Shown piece by piece: positions 7,470-17,279 of a stretch of DNA of 64,000 bases. The notes below the pieces were generated by a model, which saw nothing but the letters and a program-made list of their open reading frames with translations, did not search any database and was not told where the DNA came from. The DNA comes from Microvirga splendida (GTDB lineage: Bacteria; Pseudomonadota; Alphaproteobacteria; Rhizobiales; Beijerinckiaceae): positions 1 through 64,000 of the forward strand of contig NZ_JAELXT010000024.1 of the NCBI RefSeq assembly GCF_016427565.1, given 5' to 3'. The translations under genes and the position numbers were made by a program. The first letter of the stretch is position 1; the number at the start of each line of letters is the position of its first letter.

Positions 7470-10400
7470 CTAGTGGAAATTTCTGACTAGGATCCGGATC
7501 CCTGCCTCGGATGAACGCTCATCATTAGGCGCGGCAACCTTACTGTCCGGATCCTTTGACCCCGTACGAAGCATGGCACGCGTGCCGATTTTCGCCTCGT
7601 CGCCCCGGCCATATTCAGCCTGAAACGGCTGATTGCGATCGCCGATACTGCGCAACAGGTGCGATAAATCAATCAGGTGTTCGGCAACGATATGCGTTAC
7701 GCCCCCCTCCCTCTGAAGCCGCCCTCGGCAGCCTATCATTCCAGACGACAGGATCAGCCGGCGCTGCTTTTCGAACAAGGACGGCCAAATCACGAGGTTC
7801 GCTACATCAGTCTCATCCTCGACCGTCATGAACATGACGCCCTTGGCCGAGCCCGGTTTCTGTCGCACCAAGACCATCCCGGCTATGGTCAACCTGCGGC
7901 CGTCTCGCATCAGCCGGATTGCCGAGCAGCGGTGAATTCGCTGTTGCCGCAACTCCGCGCGTAGGAACGCCATCGGGTGCTGCCGCAGGGTCAGGCCCTT
8001 GGACCGGTAGTCCTCTACAACCTCCCGGCCCTCGGTCATTGGCGTGAGTTCGACGTGCGGCTCATAGCCTTCTGGCCTGATCTGGCTGTCCCGCTCATCG
8101 GCCGCAGCAAAGAGCGGAAGCGGTTCATCCGAGAAGCCCCTGATCTCCCAGAGTGCATCGCGCCGGCCCACCGGGATCGACCCAAATGCGTCCGCATCGG
8201 CCAGGCGCTCCAGAGCGGTTACAGAGATTCCCGTCCGACGCCGGAGATCCTCAATGGATGTGAATGGATGGTCCATTCGGGCTAATGGGATCATGGCCGC
8301 CTCGGAGTTCTTTAACCCCGCGACCAGCCTCAGCCCGAGGCGGACCGCAAATCGCTTGGGGTTTCGGGTCGGCTCCAGGGTACAGTCCCAACGGGAGTGA
8401 TTGATGTCGACCGGGCAGATTTCGACCCCGTGGTCTCGCGCATCCCGAACCAGCTGCGCCGGGGCGTAGAAGCCCATCGGCTGGGAGTTCAGGATGGCGC
8501 AGCAGAACACATCGGGATGATGGCATTTCATCCAAGACGAGGCGTAGGCGATCTTGGCAAAGGAGGCGGCATGGCTTTCCGGGAAGCCGTAGGATCCAAA
8601 GCCTTCGAGCTGCTTGAATGTCCTTTCCGCGAAGTCCGGAGCATAACCACGATTGGTCATTCCGGTCACGAGCTTATCCCGGAATTTGGTGACGCCGGCC
8701 GTCAGCTTGAACGTCGCCATCGCTCGCCTGAGCTGGTCCGCCTCGGAGGGCGTAAACCCGGCGCATTCAATCGCCACCCGCATGGCCTGCTCCTGGAAGA
8801 GCGGCACACCCAGCGTCTTTCCCAGAACACGCTGCAGCTCCGGCCGGGGATATTCCGGCTTCTCGTGCCCCTCTCGGCGACGGAGATAGGGATGCACCAT
8901 ATCGCCCTGAATCGGGCCGGGGCGGACGATCGCTACTTGGATAACCAGGTCATAGAACTTGTCCGGCTTGATGCGAGGGAGCATCGCCATCTGTGCGCGG
9001 CTCTCGATCTGGAACACGCCGACAGTATCGGCCTTCTGGATCATGCGATAGGTCAGGCCGTCATCGAGCGGGACCGTGGCGATCTCGCGCTCCTCACCCT
9101 TATGCTCCCGCAGAAGGTCGAAGGCCCGGCGCATGCACCCGAGCATGCCGAGGCCCAGCACATCCATCTTCATGAACTTCAGGGTGTCGATATCGTTCTT
9201 GTCCCATTCGATCACCTGCCGGTTCTCCATGGCGGCGGGCTCGATGGGCACGAGATCGTCGAGACGATCCTGGGTCAGCACAAAGCCACCCGGATGCTGC
9301 GACAAATGCCGGGGCGCTCCGATCAACTCGGAGGCTAATTCCAGTGTCATCCGCAGCCGCGGATCCTTGAGATTGAGGTTGAGCTCTTGGGCTTCCTTCT
9401 CCGTCACGCCATCGTTGCCCCAGCCCCAGACGAGACCGGACAGGCCGGCGGTCACGTCCTCCGGCAGGCCCATGACCTTGCCGACCTCTCGCACGGCGCC
9501 ACGGGCGCGATAGGTAGTCACCACTCCGGTCAGAGCGGCACGATGCCGGCCATAGGTGTCGTAGATCCACTGGATCACCTCCTCTCGGCGCTCGTGCTCG
9601 AAATCGACATCGATGTCTGGCGGCTCGCGTCGTTCCTCGGACACGAAGCGCTCGAACAGGAGATCGTGCTCGATCGGGTTGATTGAGGTGATGCCCAAGA
9701 CGTAGCAGACGGCGGAGTTGGCGGCCGACCCGCGCCCTTGACACAGAATGCCTCGCGTCCGCGCAAACTGAACGATGGCATTGACCGTGAGGAAGTACGG
9801 CGCGTAGTCCAGCTTCTCAATCAGGTAGAGCTCATGCCGGATCGTTCCGGCCACCGTATCGGGGACACCGCCGGGATAGCGGCGGTTCGCTCCCTCCCAG
9901 GTCACGCGCTCCAGCTTCTCCTGAGCGGTCTCACCTGGATCGGTCTCAGTGGGATACTGGTAGCGCAGTTCGTCGAGGGAGAATGTGCAGCGATCGAGGA
10001 CCTCTTGGATCCGCTGGAAGGCTCCCGGATGCCGCTCGAACAGACGCTGCATTTCGGCCGGATCCTTCAGATGCCGATCCGAATTGCGCTCCAGCCGGTA
10101 ACCGGCAGTGTCGATCGTGCAGCCCTCCCGGATGCAGGTCACCACATCCTGCAGCGGGCGCCGATCCGGATGGTGATAGAGGATGTCACCGAGTGCAATC
10201 GTTGAGACGCGGGCGATCCGAGCCGCTTCCTCGACCTCATAGAGTCGCAGGTGCTCGTTCTGAGCGAATCGACGGATCAAGGCCATATAGGCGCGATTAC
10301 CAAAGGTGGCTTTCAGGCGTGACAGATTGGCTTTCAGTATGTCGCTCGCCTCGTCGCCAAGAAGGATTGCGAGCAGGCCTTCACTCCACTGGACGACGTC

Positions 10401-10730
10401 GTCCCATGTCAGAAAGCATTTGCCTTTTCCACCGCGGCTCTTCCCGATGCTGAGCAAGCGACACAACCGGGAATAAGCCGGGCGATCCATCGGGTAGACC
10501 AGAAGCGACGTGCCGTCGGTCAGATCAAGGCGGCATCCGACGATCAGCCGCACGCCTGTTTCCTTTGCGGCTTCATATGCCCGGACGATCCCGGCCAGAG
10601 AATTCCTGTCGGTGATGCCCAGCGCCGAAATCCCGAGCAGCTTCGCCTGTGCGAACAACTCCGCCGCACTGGATGCGCCACGCAGAAACGAGAAATGAGT
10701 GGTGACCTGCAGGTCGGCATACACGGTCAT
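7470..10730 (-). CDS. dnaE2: Error-prone DNA polymerase DnaE2
   Basis: C-family polymerase alpha subunit that copies damaged DNA and causes most damage-induced mutation in bacteria with the ImuA-ImuB-DnaE2 cassette. The 1,086-aa protein starts with a PHP domain ([17 protein letters not shown]), carries the polymerase active site PDIDVDFE near residue 370, the [14 protein letters not shown] motif before it, the FQEQAM motif, and an OB-fold near the C-terminus ([20 protein letters not shown]). It ends with RNFH, typical of the family. ATG 10730 overlaps the imuB stop as ATGA, so the two are translationally coupled; a few upstream codons in the same frame are unlikely to be used. The operon reads imuA-imuB-dnaE2 from one LexA-controlled promoter. 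A dinB stump lies just past its 3' end. Confidence 0.96.
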   Translation of the reverse strand: MTVYADLQVTTHFSFLRGASSAAELFAQAKLLGISALGITDRNSLAGIVRAYEAAKETGVRLIVGCRLDLTDGTSLLVYPMDRPAYSRLCRLLSIGKSRGGKGKCFLTWDDVVQWSEGLLAILLGDEASDILKANLSRLKATFGNRAYMALIRRFAQNEHLRLYEVEEAARIARVSTIALGDILYHHPDRRPLQDVVTCIREGCTIDTAGYRLERNSDRHLKDPAEMQRLFERHPGAFQRIQEVLDRCTFSLDELRYQYPTETDPGETAQEKLERVTWEGANRRYPGGVPDTVAGTIRHELYLIEKLDYAPYFLTVNAIVQFARTRGILCQGRGSAANSAVCYVLGITSINPIEHDLLFERFVSEERREPPDIDVDFEHERREEVIQWIYDTYGRHRAALTGVVTTYRARGAVREVGKVMGLPEDVTAGLSGLVWGWGNDGVTEKEAQELNLNLKDPRLRMTLELASELIGAPRHLSQHPGGFVLTQDRLDDLVPIEPAAMENRQVIEWDKNDIDTLKFMKMDVLGLGMLGCMRRAFDLLREHKGEEREIATVPLDDGLTYRMIQKADTVGVFQIESRAQMAMLPRIKPDKFYDLVIQVAIVRPGPIQGDMVHPYLRRREGHEKPEYPRPELQRVLGKTLGVPLFQEQAMRVAIECAGFTPSEADQLRRAMATFKLTAGVTKFRDKLVTGMTNRGYAPDFAERTFKQLEGFGSYGFPESHAASFAKIAYASSWMKCHHPDVFCCAILNSQPMGFYAPAQLVRDARDHGVEICPVDINHSRWDCTLEPTRNPKRFAVRLGLRLVAGLKNSEAAMIPLARMDHPFTSIEDLRRRTGISVTALERLADADAFGSIPVGRRDALWEIRGFSDEPLPLFAAADERDSQIRPEGYEPHVELTPMTEGREVVEDYRSKGLTLRQHPMAFLRAELRQQRIHRCSAIRLMRDGRRLTIAGMVLVRQKPGSAKGVMFMTVEDETDVANLVIWPSLFEKQRRLILSSGMIGCRGRLQREGGVTHIVAEHLIDLSHLLRSIGDRNQPFQAEYGRGDEAKIGTRAMLRTGSKDPDSKVAAPNDERSSEAGIRILVRNFH

Positions 10731-12226
10731 GCAAAGAACCCGTGCATCCACCAGCGGCCGCCTTCGGTCATCGGCGCGTCACGGAAGATCCAGAACCGAG
10801 ATCCCTCAGCGGTCTCGAGCCGATAATAATCCCGGATCATCTTCTGCTCATCGCCGAGCCACCACTCGGAGGTGATGCGTTCCGGCCCGTCGGCCTTCGT
10901 GACCTTGTAGCGAATCCGGCGCCAGATGAATGACACCGGCGGGTGATCCGGCAGTAAGGCCGTCGTCATAATCGATTCCGGCGGATCGAGGAGGCGGGTC
11001 GGACGCTCCAGGTTCTCCGGCCAGGTGGATCCCGACAGAGGCGCGAGAGGAGAAATCTTCCTTGTCATGCGCTCTGGGACGAGGGAGTGGACGGGAGCGA
11101 GCCGATAGACGCGATCCTCCCCGATGCGAGCGGTCAATCGATCAACGAGTTGGCTTAGGTCGACAGACTCGTCTTCGGCTTCGATCCCTTTTGCAACCGT
11201 CTGCTTTTCAACGAGTGCTTCAGTATGGTTGGCGATGAGGACGATCTCCTCGATGCCAAAGCCCGGATCGACCGTCTCGATTTTCTCGTCGAACAACTTT
11301 GCCAAGTGGACATGATCCCGACTCGCTTTGGCTGTTCCAACCCGGAGTGACGCGCCCTTCTGATCCACCCGGCGGAAGATCAGATCCAGCCGCCGGACAC
11401 CCTCGCCGCGCTTTTCCAATGTCTGACACAACTCATCGGAGAGCCGGCGCACCACGAGTTGCAGGTCCTCCAACCGGCCGATTGGCTCCGCAAAGGCGCG
11501 GGATGCAATCACCGCCTCGTCCGGAATGATCGGGGTAATCAGCTCGAAGGCATGCCCCAGCGCCTGGTCCAGACGCAGGCTTGTTTCGTGGCCGAAGCGG
11601 CGCACCATTGGCGCTCGCGGCATCGCGGCAAGCTGCCCAACGCGCTCGACACCCAGGCGGTGCATGGCGCTCACCGTCTCAGGAGAGAGCCGGAGGGCTT
11701 GCACTGGCAGGGTGGAAACTGCGTCCACAGCCCGGCCTGATGGAATAATCCCGCCCTTGCCGAACCGAGCAACAGCCCATGCCGCACCCGGCACGTCAGC
11801 AATTGCGGCGCGGGCATGAATACCGTTGTTCTCGACACGATCGATCAACTTCTTGAGCAAGGCCTCTTCACCACCGAAGAGATGCTCCACTCCCGCGATG
11901 TCGATCCAGATGCCGTCCGGAGGATTGGGCGCGACCACAGGTGAAAAGCGGATGGCCCATTCCGCCAGTTGACGAAGCGAAGCATTCTCGCCCTCAGGAT
12001 CAGAGTCGATGATGTGCAGGTCGGGAACCATGGCCTGTGCTTTAGCGACAGCCATTCCCTCGATCAGGCCAACTCTCTGTGCTGTTGGACAGGCGGACGC
12101 AATCAGCCGGCGTGAACCCTGCTTGATCACGGTCACAAGCGGCTTCTCACGCGGTGGATCACCGAATTTGCGCCTGATCCTGTCGGTCGGCCAAGTTGGC
12201 AGGTAAAGCGAGACGACCCTGCGCAT
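10727..12226 (-). CDS. imuB: ImuB, inactive Y-family polymerase adaptor
   Basis: ImuB resembles a Y-family polymerase but lacks the catalytic acidic residues; it links DnaE2 to the sliding clamp in damage-induced mutagenesis. The 499-aa protein opens [15 protein letters not shown], where an active polymerase would have the D-x-D of the palm, and continues with [14 protein letters not shown], a little-finger-like region and a long C-terminal tail ending in the WW-rich segment typical of ImuB ([19 protein letters not shown], then [10 protein letters not shown]). ATG 12226 was chosen because the conserved part begins there; the frame is open for 32 more codons inside imuA. It overlaps imuA by 68 bases and dnaE2 by 4 bases, which fits a tightly coupled operon. 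Confidence 0.94.
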   Translation of the reverse strand: MRRVVSLYLPTWPTDRIRRKFGDPPREKPLVTVIKQGSRRLIASACPTAQRVGLIEGMAVAKAQAMVPDLHIIDSDPEGENASLRQLAEWAIRFSPVVAPNPPDGIWIDIAGVEHLFGGEEALLKKLIDRVENNGIHARAAIADVPGAAWAVARFGKGGIIPSGRAVDAVSTLPVQALRLSPETVSAMHRLGVERVGQLAAMPRAPMVRRFGHETSLRLDQALGHAFELITPIIPDEAVIASRAFAEPIGRLEDLQLVVRRLSDELCQTLEKRGEGVRRLDLIFRRVDQKGASLRVGTAKASRDHVHLAKLFDEKIETVDPGFGIEEIVLIANHTEALVEKQTVAKGIEAEDESVDLSQLVDRLTARIGEDRVYRLAPVHSLVPERMTRKISPLAPLSGSTWPENLERPTRLLDPPESIMTTALLPDHPPVSFIWRRIRYKVTKADGPERITSEWWLGDEQKMIRDYYRLETAEGSRFWIFRDAPMTEGGRWWMHGFFA

Positions 12227-12893
12227 CGCAGGCCTCCAAGATCCAGGAACGGGGTTCCGCACCCCGGCAGCGCACGAGTTCAACCTGCCAGCGGCCGCGT
12301 TTGAGGCCGCCAGCAGGAACAACCTCCGACGGGACCGGCAACACGCGCCATCGCGTCGAGGCAGCGGTGGGAAGCTGGGTCAGGTCCCTCTCGGCGACCG
12401 TCCACCAACGTCGGATGACCAGGGCGGGTACGCCTGAAGCCTCCGCGGCCACTTGCAGGCGGCGGGAGGCGGTGAGGCCGAGCCGTGAGACTTCACCGAT
12501 GACGGCACCCAGGCCTTTCTGATGGAGGCCTTCTTCGATGAGAAGCAGGACGTCGGCATCACGGCAGGTCTCGGCATAAATGACGCGATCCGGATGAAGG
12601 CCGACTTGCATAAGGCCCGGCGCGAACAGATCGCGCCGGGTCAGGCACCAGAGCACTGGACCTTTGAGGCGAGCGGCAATTCCGGCCGTGAAGAACGTGG
12701 CGGTTCCCGCAAATTCCGAAGCGGGCCCCTCCTCGATCACCTCGTGCAGAGATCCAAGGGTAAGCCCCTTGCCGGGCAGATGCCGGTCGAGCACCGAGAC
12801 GCCAAAGGGCAGCGACTTGCGTGCGCCAGGAGCCCCGCCGAGCCTCTCGATCTGGCGTCTTAAGTCGTCGATGACTTCGCGCCGGGTGACCAT
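12159..12893 (-). CDS. imuA: ImuA, RecA-like mutagenesis protein
   Basis: ImuA is a RecA/SulA-related protein that works with ImuB and DnaE2 in translesion synthesis. The 244-aa protein has the family start (REVIDDLRRQIERL), the LPFGVSVLDRHLPGKGLTLGSLHEV segment in part, and a RecA-like core with the degenerate nucleotide site; a classic Walker A lysine is not evident. First gene of the imuA-imuB-dnaE2 operon, with an exact LexA box 34 bases upstream of the start. Its 3' end overlaps imuB by 68 bases. Confidence 0.92.
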   Translation of the reverse strand: MVTRREVIDDLRRQIERLGGAPGARKSLPFGVSVLDRHLPGKGLTLGSLHEVIEEGPASEFAGTATFFTAGIAARLKGPVLWCLTRRDLFAPGLMQVGLHPDRVIYAETCRDADVLLLIEEGLHQKGLGAVIGEVSRLGLTASRRLQVAAEASGVPALVIRRWWTVAERDLTQLPTAASTRWRVLPVPSEVVPAGGLKRGRWQVELVRCRGAEPRSWILEACDAQGRLALPANLADRQDQAQIR

Positions 12894-12926
12894 CGGTCAA
12901 GCTCACCTCCCTCCTGCGACAAAATG

Positions 12927-12941
12927 GAACAAAACATGAAC
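12927..12941. promoter_or_regulatory. LexA box upstream of imuA
   Basis: GAAC-AAAACAT-GAAC, an exact alphaproteobacterial LexA operator 34 bases before the imuA start. The 340-base gap up to the next gene at 13236 has no other recognised signal, so this box could also influence the divergent abasic-site protein gene. Confidence 0.85.
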
Positions 12942-13235
12942 ATTGACCAACGCGGAGAGTCAATGCGAGGTTCTCGAGAGGGCCTGTGGATAGCGGGGAG
13001 GACGCCCAGTCGAGCGCCTGATGTGAGCGCCCGCGGGTCTCAACCTTTAGAAAACAGCAGAGATCGCCGGAGCCAGCCGGTTCGGTCGGCCGAAGGTTGG
13101 GGCCAGCGGGATCGCATCGGCGCAGCCCGGGAATCGAAGTGCTCGTCTTGTCGGTCATCCCTGGCCGTGCCAGCCTCCCCCTGACTTGAGCGCGACCACT
13201 GCCCATGAGAGCATTCGCCCTGGAGGATCCCGCCC

Positions 13236-13910
13236 GTGTGTAACCTGTACTCGTCCTATACCACCCAGGAAGCCATGCGCCGGGCGTTCGAGATCCGCCG
13301 CGACAGCGCCGGCAATGTGCCTCCGCTTCCGGCGATCTTCCCGGACCAGATGGCTCCTGTTGTCCGTCTTCATGAAGGCGAGCGTGAATTGACCCGGATG
13401 CGCTGGGGCTTCCCGCCCCCGCCGAAGGTCGGCACCCAACCGGTGACCAACGTCCGCAATGTTGCCTCGCCGTTCTGGCGGGCCTGGCTCAAGCCGCAGT
13501 ACCGCTGTCTGGTGCCGCTGACCTCGTTCTCCGAGTACGCCGACACCAAACCGAGGAAGACGCCGATCTGGTTTGCCCTCTCCAAAGAGCGGCCCTTGGC
13601 GGCCTTTGCGGGCATCTGGCGGCCATGGACCGGCGCCCGGGGCACGAAGGCCGAACCGGTTGAAGGCGAGCATTTGCTCTATTCGTTTCTGACCACGGAG
13701 CCGAACAGTGTTGTCGCTCCAATCCATCCAAAAGCAATGCCGGTGATCCTGACCACGCTGGAAGAGTACGAGATCTGGCTTAAGGCTCCTGTTCAGGAGG
13801 CTCTCAAGTTGCAGCGCCCCCTGCCCGATGACCTGCTCGAGATCGTGTCTGAGGGTCCCAGATCCGACCCGCCGGGGGAGAGTGAACGATTTCAAACTCA
13901 ATCAGGATAG
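13236..13910 (+). CDS. SOS response-associated peptidase (HMCES/YedK family)
   Basis: Proteins of this family cover abasic sites in single-stranded DNA by forming a covalent thiazolidine bond through their N-terminal cysteine and so protect against strand breaks. The 224-aa protein begins Met-Cys with GTG at 13236, placing the catalytic Cys at position 2 as required. Also seen: the substrate-pocket TNVRN motif, the SFSEYA glutamate and the IHPKAMPVIL histidine segment (an Arg is more common than Lys after HP). Length is normal. It is divergent from imuA and in a repair-gene neighbourhood, which agrees with its role. The tail after residue 195 is polar and probably disordered. Confidence 0.93.
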   Translation: MCNLYSSYTTQEAMRRAFEIRRDSAGNVPPLPAIFPDQMAPVVRLHEGERELTRMRWGFPPPPKVGTQPVTNVRNVASPFWRAWLKPQYRCLVPLTSFSEYADTKPRKTPIWFALSKERPLAAFAGIWRPWTGARGTKAEPVEGEHLLYSFLTTEPNSVVAPIHPKAMPVILTTLEEYEIWLKAPVQEALKLQRPLPDDLLEIVSEGPRSDPPGESERFQTQSG

Positions 13911-13969
13911 TCGCCGGAGTCAGCGGCGGATGACCTTGAAGGAAAGGCCGGAACATTTTGGTACGGCTC

Positions 13970-14242
13970 TCAAGGTGCGTGGACTTCCTGAGCGTTTGTC
14001 CTGGTGGCCTGCTTGGCGTTTGTCTTGCTGGAAGTCTGCGGCGCTTTGGCTTTCTGGGATCGACAGAAGTCGATCGCCGCCTCCAGGAAGGCTTGGCGGG
14101 CTTGTGAGTGTTTGCTCACGGCCTTGATCCAGGGCTTATCCGCAATGAGCGTTACAAGCCGCTCCGGTATCAGGCGCTGCTTCTCTTCCTCGGCAGCCAC
14201 CATCCGTTCATAGGCATTCAGCAGTTTTGATGGTTTGGCCAT
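13970..14242 (-). CDS. Small hypothetical protein, basic tail
   Basis: A 90-aa protein, highly charged, predicted mainly helical, with a Lys/Thr/Gln/Asn-rich low-complexity C-terminus (from about residue 63). The start ATG 14242 gives MAKPSKLLNAYERMVAAEEE; a TTG five codons upstream is possible. No family recognised. It lies convergent to the abasic-site protein gene and in the same direction as the ligase and dinB genes, 156 bases past the ligase stop. The helical N-terminus and basic tail would suit DNA or nucleoid binding, but this is only a guess. Confidence 0.55.
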   Translation of the reverse strand: MAKPSKLLNAYERMVAAEEEKQRLIPERLVTLIADKPWIKAVSKHSQARQAFLEAAIDFCRSQKAKAPQTSSKTNAKQATRTNAQEVHAP

Positions 14243-14398
14243 GAACACTCCCAGCAACGACGGTCGTCAGGCCAGGATTCTCTCCCGGCGTGCAGTTCGT
14301 CTTTTACTGGAGATCAGTCTAGCGATCGTTAAACCAGGTGGGGGTCTTCGGGCTGCGGTCCATCTCAGCGTTCGATACTCCCCAAAGCGCGATAGCAA

Positions 14399-15421
14399 TC
14401 AGGAGCGCTGACGCGTTCCGGTGATCATCGATGCCGGATGGCCCACGACGACCTCACGGGGATCTTTGTCTTCGCGAAGTCCGAGAAAGCTCGGATGGCG
14501 CAGAATGTTGTCTCGTGTCCACTCCGTGAATTCGACCTGAGCCAGGTACCGCGGCTTGACCCAGTGCACCCGCGCCCGCATGTACGTTCCCTTCGGCAGG
14601 ACAGCCGTCGGTTTGTCCTGCTCGATCCGCTCCAGCCTGGCCTGAAAGGTCTCCAGGAATTCACGCGAATAGCCAGTCCCAACCTTGCCGGCGTATTTCA
14701 GCTCACCGGAGGGCGTGTAATAGCCAACCAGGAGAGCTCCGAATCCAACCCGCGATCGCTGCGGCTCGGTGTAGCCGATGATGACGAACTCTTCGGTGTT
14801 GAGGCATTTCACCTTGAGCCAGTCAGGATTCCGGGTTCCGGAATATAGGGAATTACGCCGCTTCGAGATGATGCCTTCGAGCTTCAGGGCGCAGGCCTGG
14901 GTGAAGAACGCCTTTCCGCCACCAACCCGGTGCTCACTTACGCGTACGCTCTCCGGAGCGTTGGCTAAGGCCCCGGCAAGCAGATGCTTTCGTTTCTCGA
15001 GCGCCGACCCGCGGAGATCGACGCCATCGAGGAACAGCAGATCGAAGGCGTAGTAGACCAGGTCCCCGGTTTCTTCATCCGAGAGCGCCTCCTGAAGGGC
15101 AGCGAACGAGCTGATGCCGTCCTGTTTGAGCCGGACGATCTCGCCGTCAAAGACGGTCCCAGGCCGACTGAGGGATGCGAAGGTTTCAGCCAGCTCGGGA
15201 AAGCGAGCCGTCCAATCCTGGTCGTTGCGGGTCACCAGCCGGGCCCGCCCATCCTCGATCCGGGCCAGCATGCGATAGCCATCGAATTTGATCTCGTGCA
15301 GCCAATCGTCACCATCCGGCGCCTGCTTTTCAAGCACGGCAAGTTCCACTGGGATGCGCTTGGGCAATGTGGGTTGGCGGATGCCGGAGGTCCGGGAGAG
15401 TTTCGGTTGTGACTTGGCCAT
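14399..15421 (-). CDS. ATP-dependent DNA ligase, LigD ligase domain only
   Basis: Seals DNA nicks using ATP. The 340-aa protein has the adenylation motif EIKFDGYR with nucleophile Lys45, followed by motif III YYAFDLLFLDG, motif IV EGIISKRRNSLY, motif V WLKVKC and the C-terminal OB fold (GYTEPQRSRVGFGALLVGYY). The length corresponds to the ligase domain of LigD without the polymerase and phosphoesterase domains that full LigD has. No ku gene is in the window, so a complete end-joining pair is not shown here. It is the gene following dinB on the same strand, 57 bases past the dinB stop, and may be co-transcribed. Confidence 0.93.
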   Translation of the reverse strand: MAKSQPKLSRTSGIRQPTLPKRIPVELAVLEKQAPDGDDWLHEIKFDGYRMLARIEDGRARLVTRNDQDWTARFPELAETFASLSRPGTVFDGEIVRLKQDGISSFAALQEALSDEETGDLVYYAFDLLFLDGVDLRGSALEKRKHLLAGALANAPESVRVSEHRVGGGKAFFTQACALKLEGIISKRRNSLYSGTRNPDWLKVKCLNTEEFVIIGYTEPQRSRVGFGALLVGYYTPSGELKYAGKVGTGYSREFLETFQARLERIEQDKPTAVLPKGTYMRARVHWVKPRYLAQVEFTEWTRDNILRHPSFLGLREDKDPREVVVGHPASMITGTRQRS

Positions 15422-15478
15422 AGTCGGGAAGAAACAACCGCCGTGATCCCGGGTTCCCAGCGGCTGTCGACAGGCCGC

Positions 15479-16621
15479 TTACAGCTCCAGGGATAGCTGC
15501 GGACTTTCAGGCTCCTCGTCGGTGTTCAGAGCGGATAGGGACACGCCTAAGAGGCGGACGCTCTTGTCCAGAGGGAACAGCTGTCGAAGGAGGTCGACAC
15601 CAGCCTGCTCGAATCCTGCCCGACTCTCAACATAGCTGGGCAGCGTGCGGCTGCGGGTGATCTGCTGAAAGTCGGCAAACTTCACCTTGAGGGTCACCGT
15701 CCGGCCGCGCACCCCGGTCTGCTCGCAATGCTGCCAGACCTTGTCGATGATCGGCTGGAGCGCGGATTTCATGTCCTCAAAGCTCTCCAGATCCTTTTCG
15801 AACGTGTTCTCGGCACCGATGGACTTGCGTATGCGGTCGGCTTGAACCGGGCGATGGTCGACGGCGCGGGCGATCCAATAGTAGTGGGTTCCGGCCTTGC
15901 CGAAGCGCTCCTGCAGGAAGCCGAGTGACTGGGCCTTCAGATCCAGGCCGGTGACGATGCCGAGCTCGTTCATCTTCCTGGCTGTCGCCGGGCCGATACC
16001 ATGAAACTTGCCGACCGGCAGGCTCTCGACAAAGCCTGGTCCCGTCTCGGGCGTGATCACGAACTGGCCATTGGGCTTGTTCTGGTCCGATGCCATCTTG
16101 GCCAGGAACTTGTTGAAGCTGACTCCGGCCGAGGCCGTCAGCTGGGTCTCCTGCCAGATCTTGGCCCTGATCTCCCGCGCCACTTGGGTGGCATAAGCGA
16201 TGCCCTTCAGGTTCTCGGTCACATCGAGATACGCCTCGTCCAGCGACAGCGGCTCGACCAGAGGCGTGTACTCGTAAAAGATCTCTCGGATCTGACGCGA
16301 GATCTCGCGGTAGACGTCAAACCGCGGCTTGACGAAGATCAGGTCCGGGCACTTCCGCTGGGCCGTGACTGAGGGCATGGCCGAATGCACCCCGAAGCGT
16401 CGCGCCTCGTAGCTGGCGGCTGCCACGACGCCCCGCTCCCGCGAGCAGCCGACGGCGACCGGCTTGCCCCGTAACCCGGGGCTGTCCCGCTGCTCCACAG
16501 AGGCATAGAAGGCGTCAAGATCCACGTGCACGATCCGACGCTGCCGCTCCGGTGTGCTGGACTGCTCACCGGGGCCTGAGGTCAGGATGGCGCTGTAAGG
16601 ATTGTGAACTGGACTTATCAT
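15479..16621 (-). CDS. dinB: DNA polymerase IV
   Basis: Y-family translesion polymerase. The 380-aa protein has the palm motif VHVDLDAFYASVEQRD (Asp34), the steric-gate region, the second catalytic motif PLSLDEAYLDVT, the helix-hairpin-helix GKFHGIGPATARKMNELGI and a little finger, and it ends with QLSLEL, a likely sliding-clamp binding peptide. A 24-residue N-terminal extension precedes the conserved part. No exact LexA box was found in the 160-base gap to the divergent exonuclease gene; a single GTTC half-site is at about 16720. A fragment of a second dinB lies at 7219-7401. Confidence 0.95.
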   Translation of the reverse strand: MISPVHNPYSAILTSGPGEQSSTPERQRRIVHVDLDAFYASVEQRDSPGLRGKPVAVGCSRERGVVAAASYEARRFGVHSAMPSVTAQRKCPDLIFVKPRFDVYREISRQIREIFYEYTPLVEPLSLDEAYLDVTENLKGIAYATQVAREIRAKIWQETQLTASAGVSFNKFLAKMASDQNKPNGQFVITPETGPGFVESLPVGKFHGIGPATARKMNELGIVTGLDLKAQSLGFLQERFGKAGTHYYWIARAVDHRPVQADRIRKSIGAENTFEKDLESFEDMKSALQPIIDKVWQHCEQTGVRGRTVTLKVKFADFQQITRSRTLPSYVESRAGFEQAGVDLLRQLFPLDKSVRLLGVSLSALNTDEEPESPQLSLEL

Positions 16622-16781
16622 AACCTAGGATTGCGGAAGTCGCGCTACACCTGCCACTCCCCTACCATTCAATCCCGATTCTGCATCGGGGCTGACCGCA
16701 GGTGATCTGGCAATTGGACGTTCTCTCTTTTACAAACCTGCTCATGAGCCATTTCCTCCGCCTCTTGCCTCGCAGTGCACT

Positions 16782-17279
16782 ATGACCAGACATGTGGTTA
16801 TCGACGTTGAAACAGCGCAATCCTACGACCACATCGTCGAGATCGCCGCTGTTGAGGTTCTTGGCAACACCATATCGCCTCGTTCGCTGGTGCGCCGGAT
16901 CAAGCCGCGCTCGGACATGAGCCGGTTCTGCTACGCCGTCCATCGCATTTCGCTCGAAGATCTGCAGGACGAGCCGTATTTCGACGATGTGATCCCGGAA
17001 CTCGTCGAGTTCGTCGGTGACGCTACGATCGTGGCTCACAACTATGTCTACGAGTACAACACGCTCAAGCGAGAGTTCGAGCGCGCCGCCCATCCGGTAT
17101 ATCCACGGGAACGCTTTTCCTGCACCATGGCCCTGGCCAAGCGATCTGGCCTTCCAGGCAAGCTCCGGCACGCGTGCTCTCAAGCCGGCATCAGCGTCGG
17201 CCACCTTCGCGACGAGCATGATGCGCTGAACGATGCCCTTCTGGCAGCTCACCTGTTTCTCAAGCTCAATCGAACCTGA
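16782..17279 (+). CDS. DnaQ-like 3'-5' exonuclease
   Basis: A 165-aa protein of the DEDDh exonuclease superfamily. Motif I is VIDVETA (Asp8, Glu10) and motif III is HDALND (His146, Asp151). In motif II the usual N-A-x-F-D appears as NYVYE, so Glu91 replaces the catalytic Asp; this may change metal binding or activity. The stop codon overlaps the start of the next gene as TGATG, so the exonuclease and the UvrD-type helicase are very probably made together and may act as a nuclease-helicase pair in repair. Start ATG 16782 gives MTRHVVIDVE, right at the first strand of the fold. It resembles the epsilon-like domains of polymerase proofreaders, but it is free-standing. Confidence 0.85.
   Translation: MTRHVVIDVETAQSYDHIVEIAAVEVLGNTISPRSLVRRIKPRSDMSRFCYAVHRISLEDLQDEPYFDDVIPELVEFVGDATIVAHNYVYEYNTLKREFERAAHPVYPRERFSCTMALAKRSGLPGKLRHACSQAGISVGHLRDEHDALNDALLAAHLFLKLNRT

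Noticed and set aside
8397..9338. Plus-strand frame of 313 codons inside dnaE2
   Set aside because: It is the exact antisense of the conserved polymerase core, has no family pattern or ribosome site, and such shadows are common in GC-rich DNA.
14399..15421. Complete non-homologous end-joining locus
   Set aside because: The ligase lacks polymerase and phosphoesterase domains and no ku gene is in the window.
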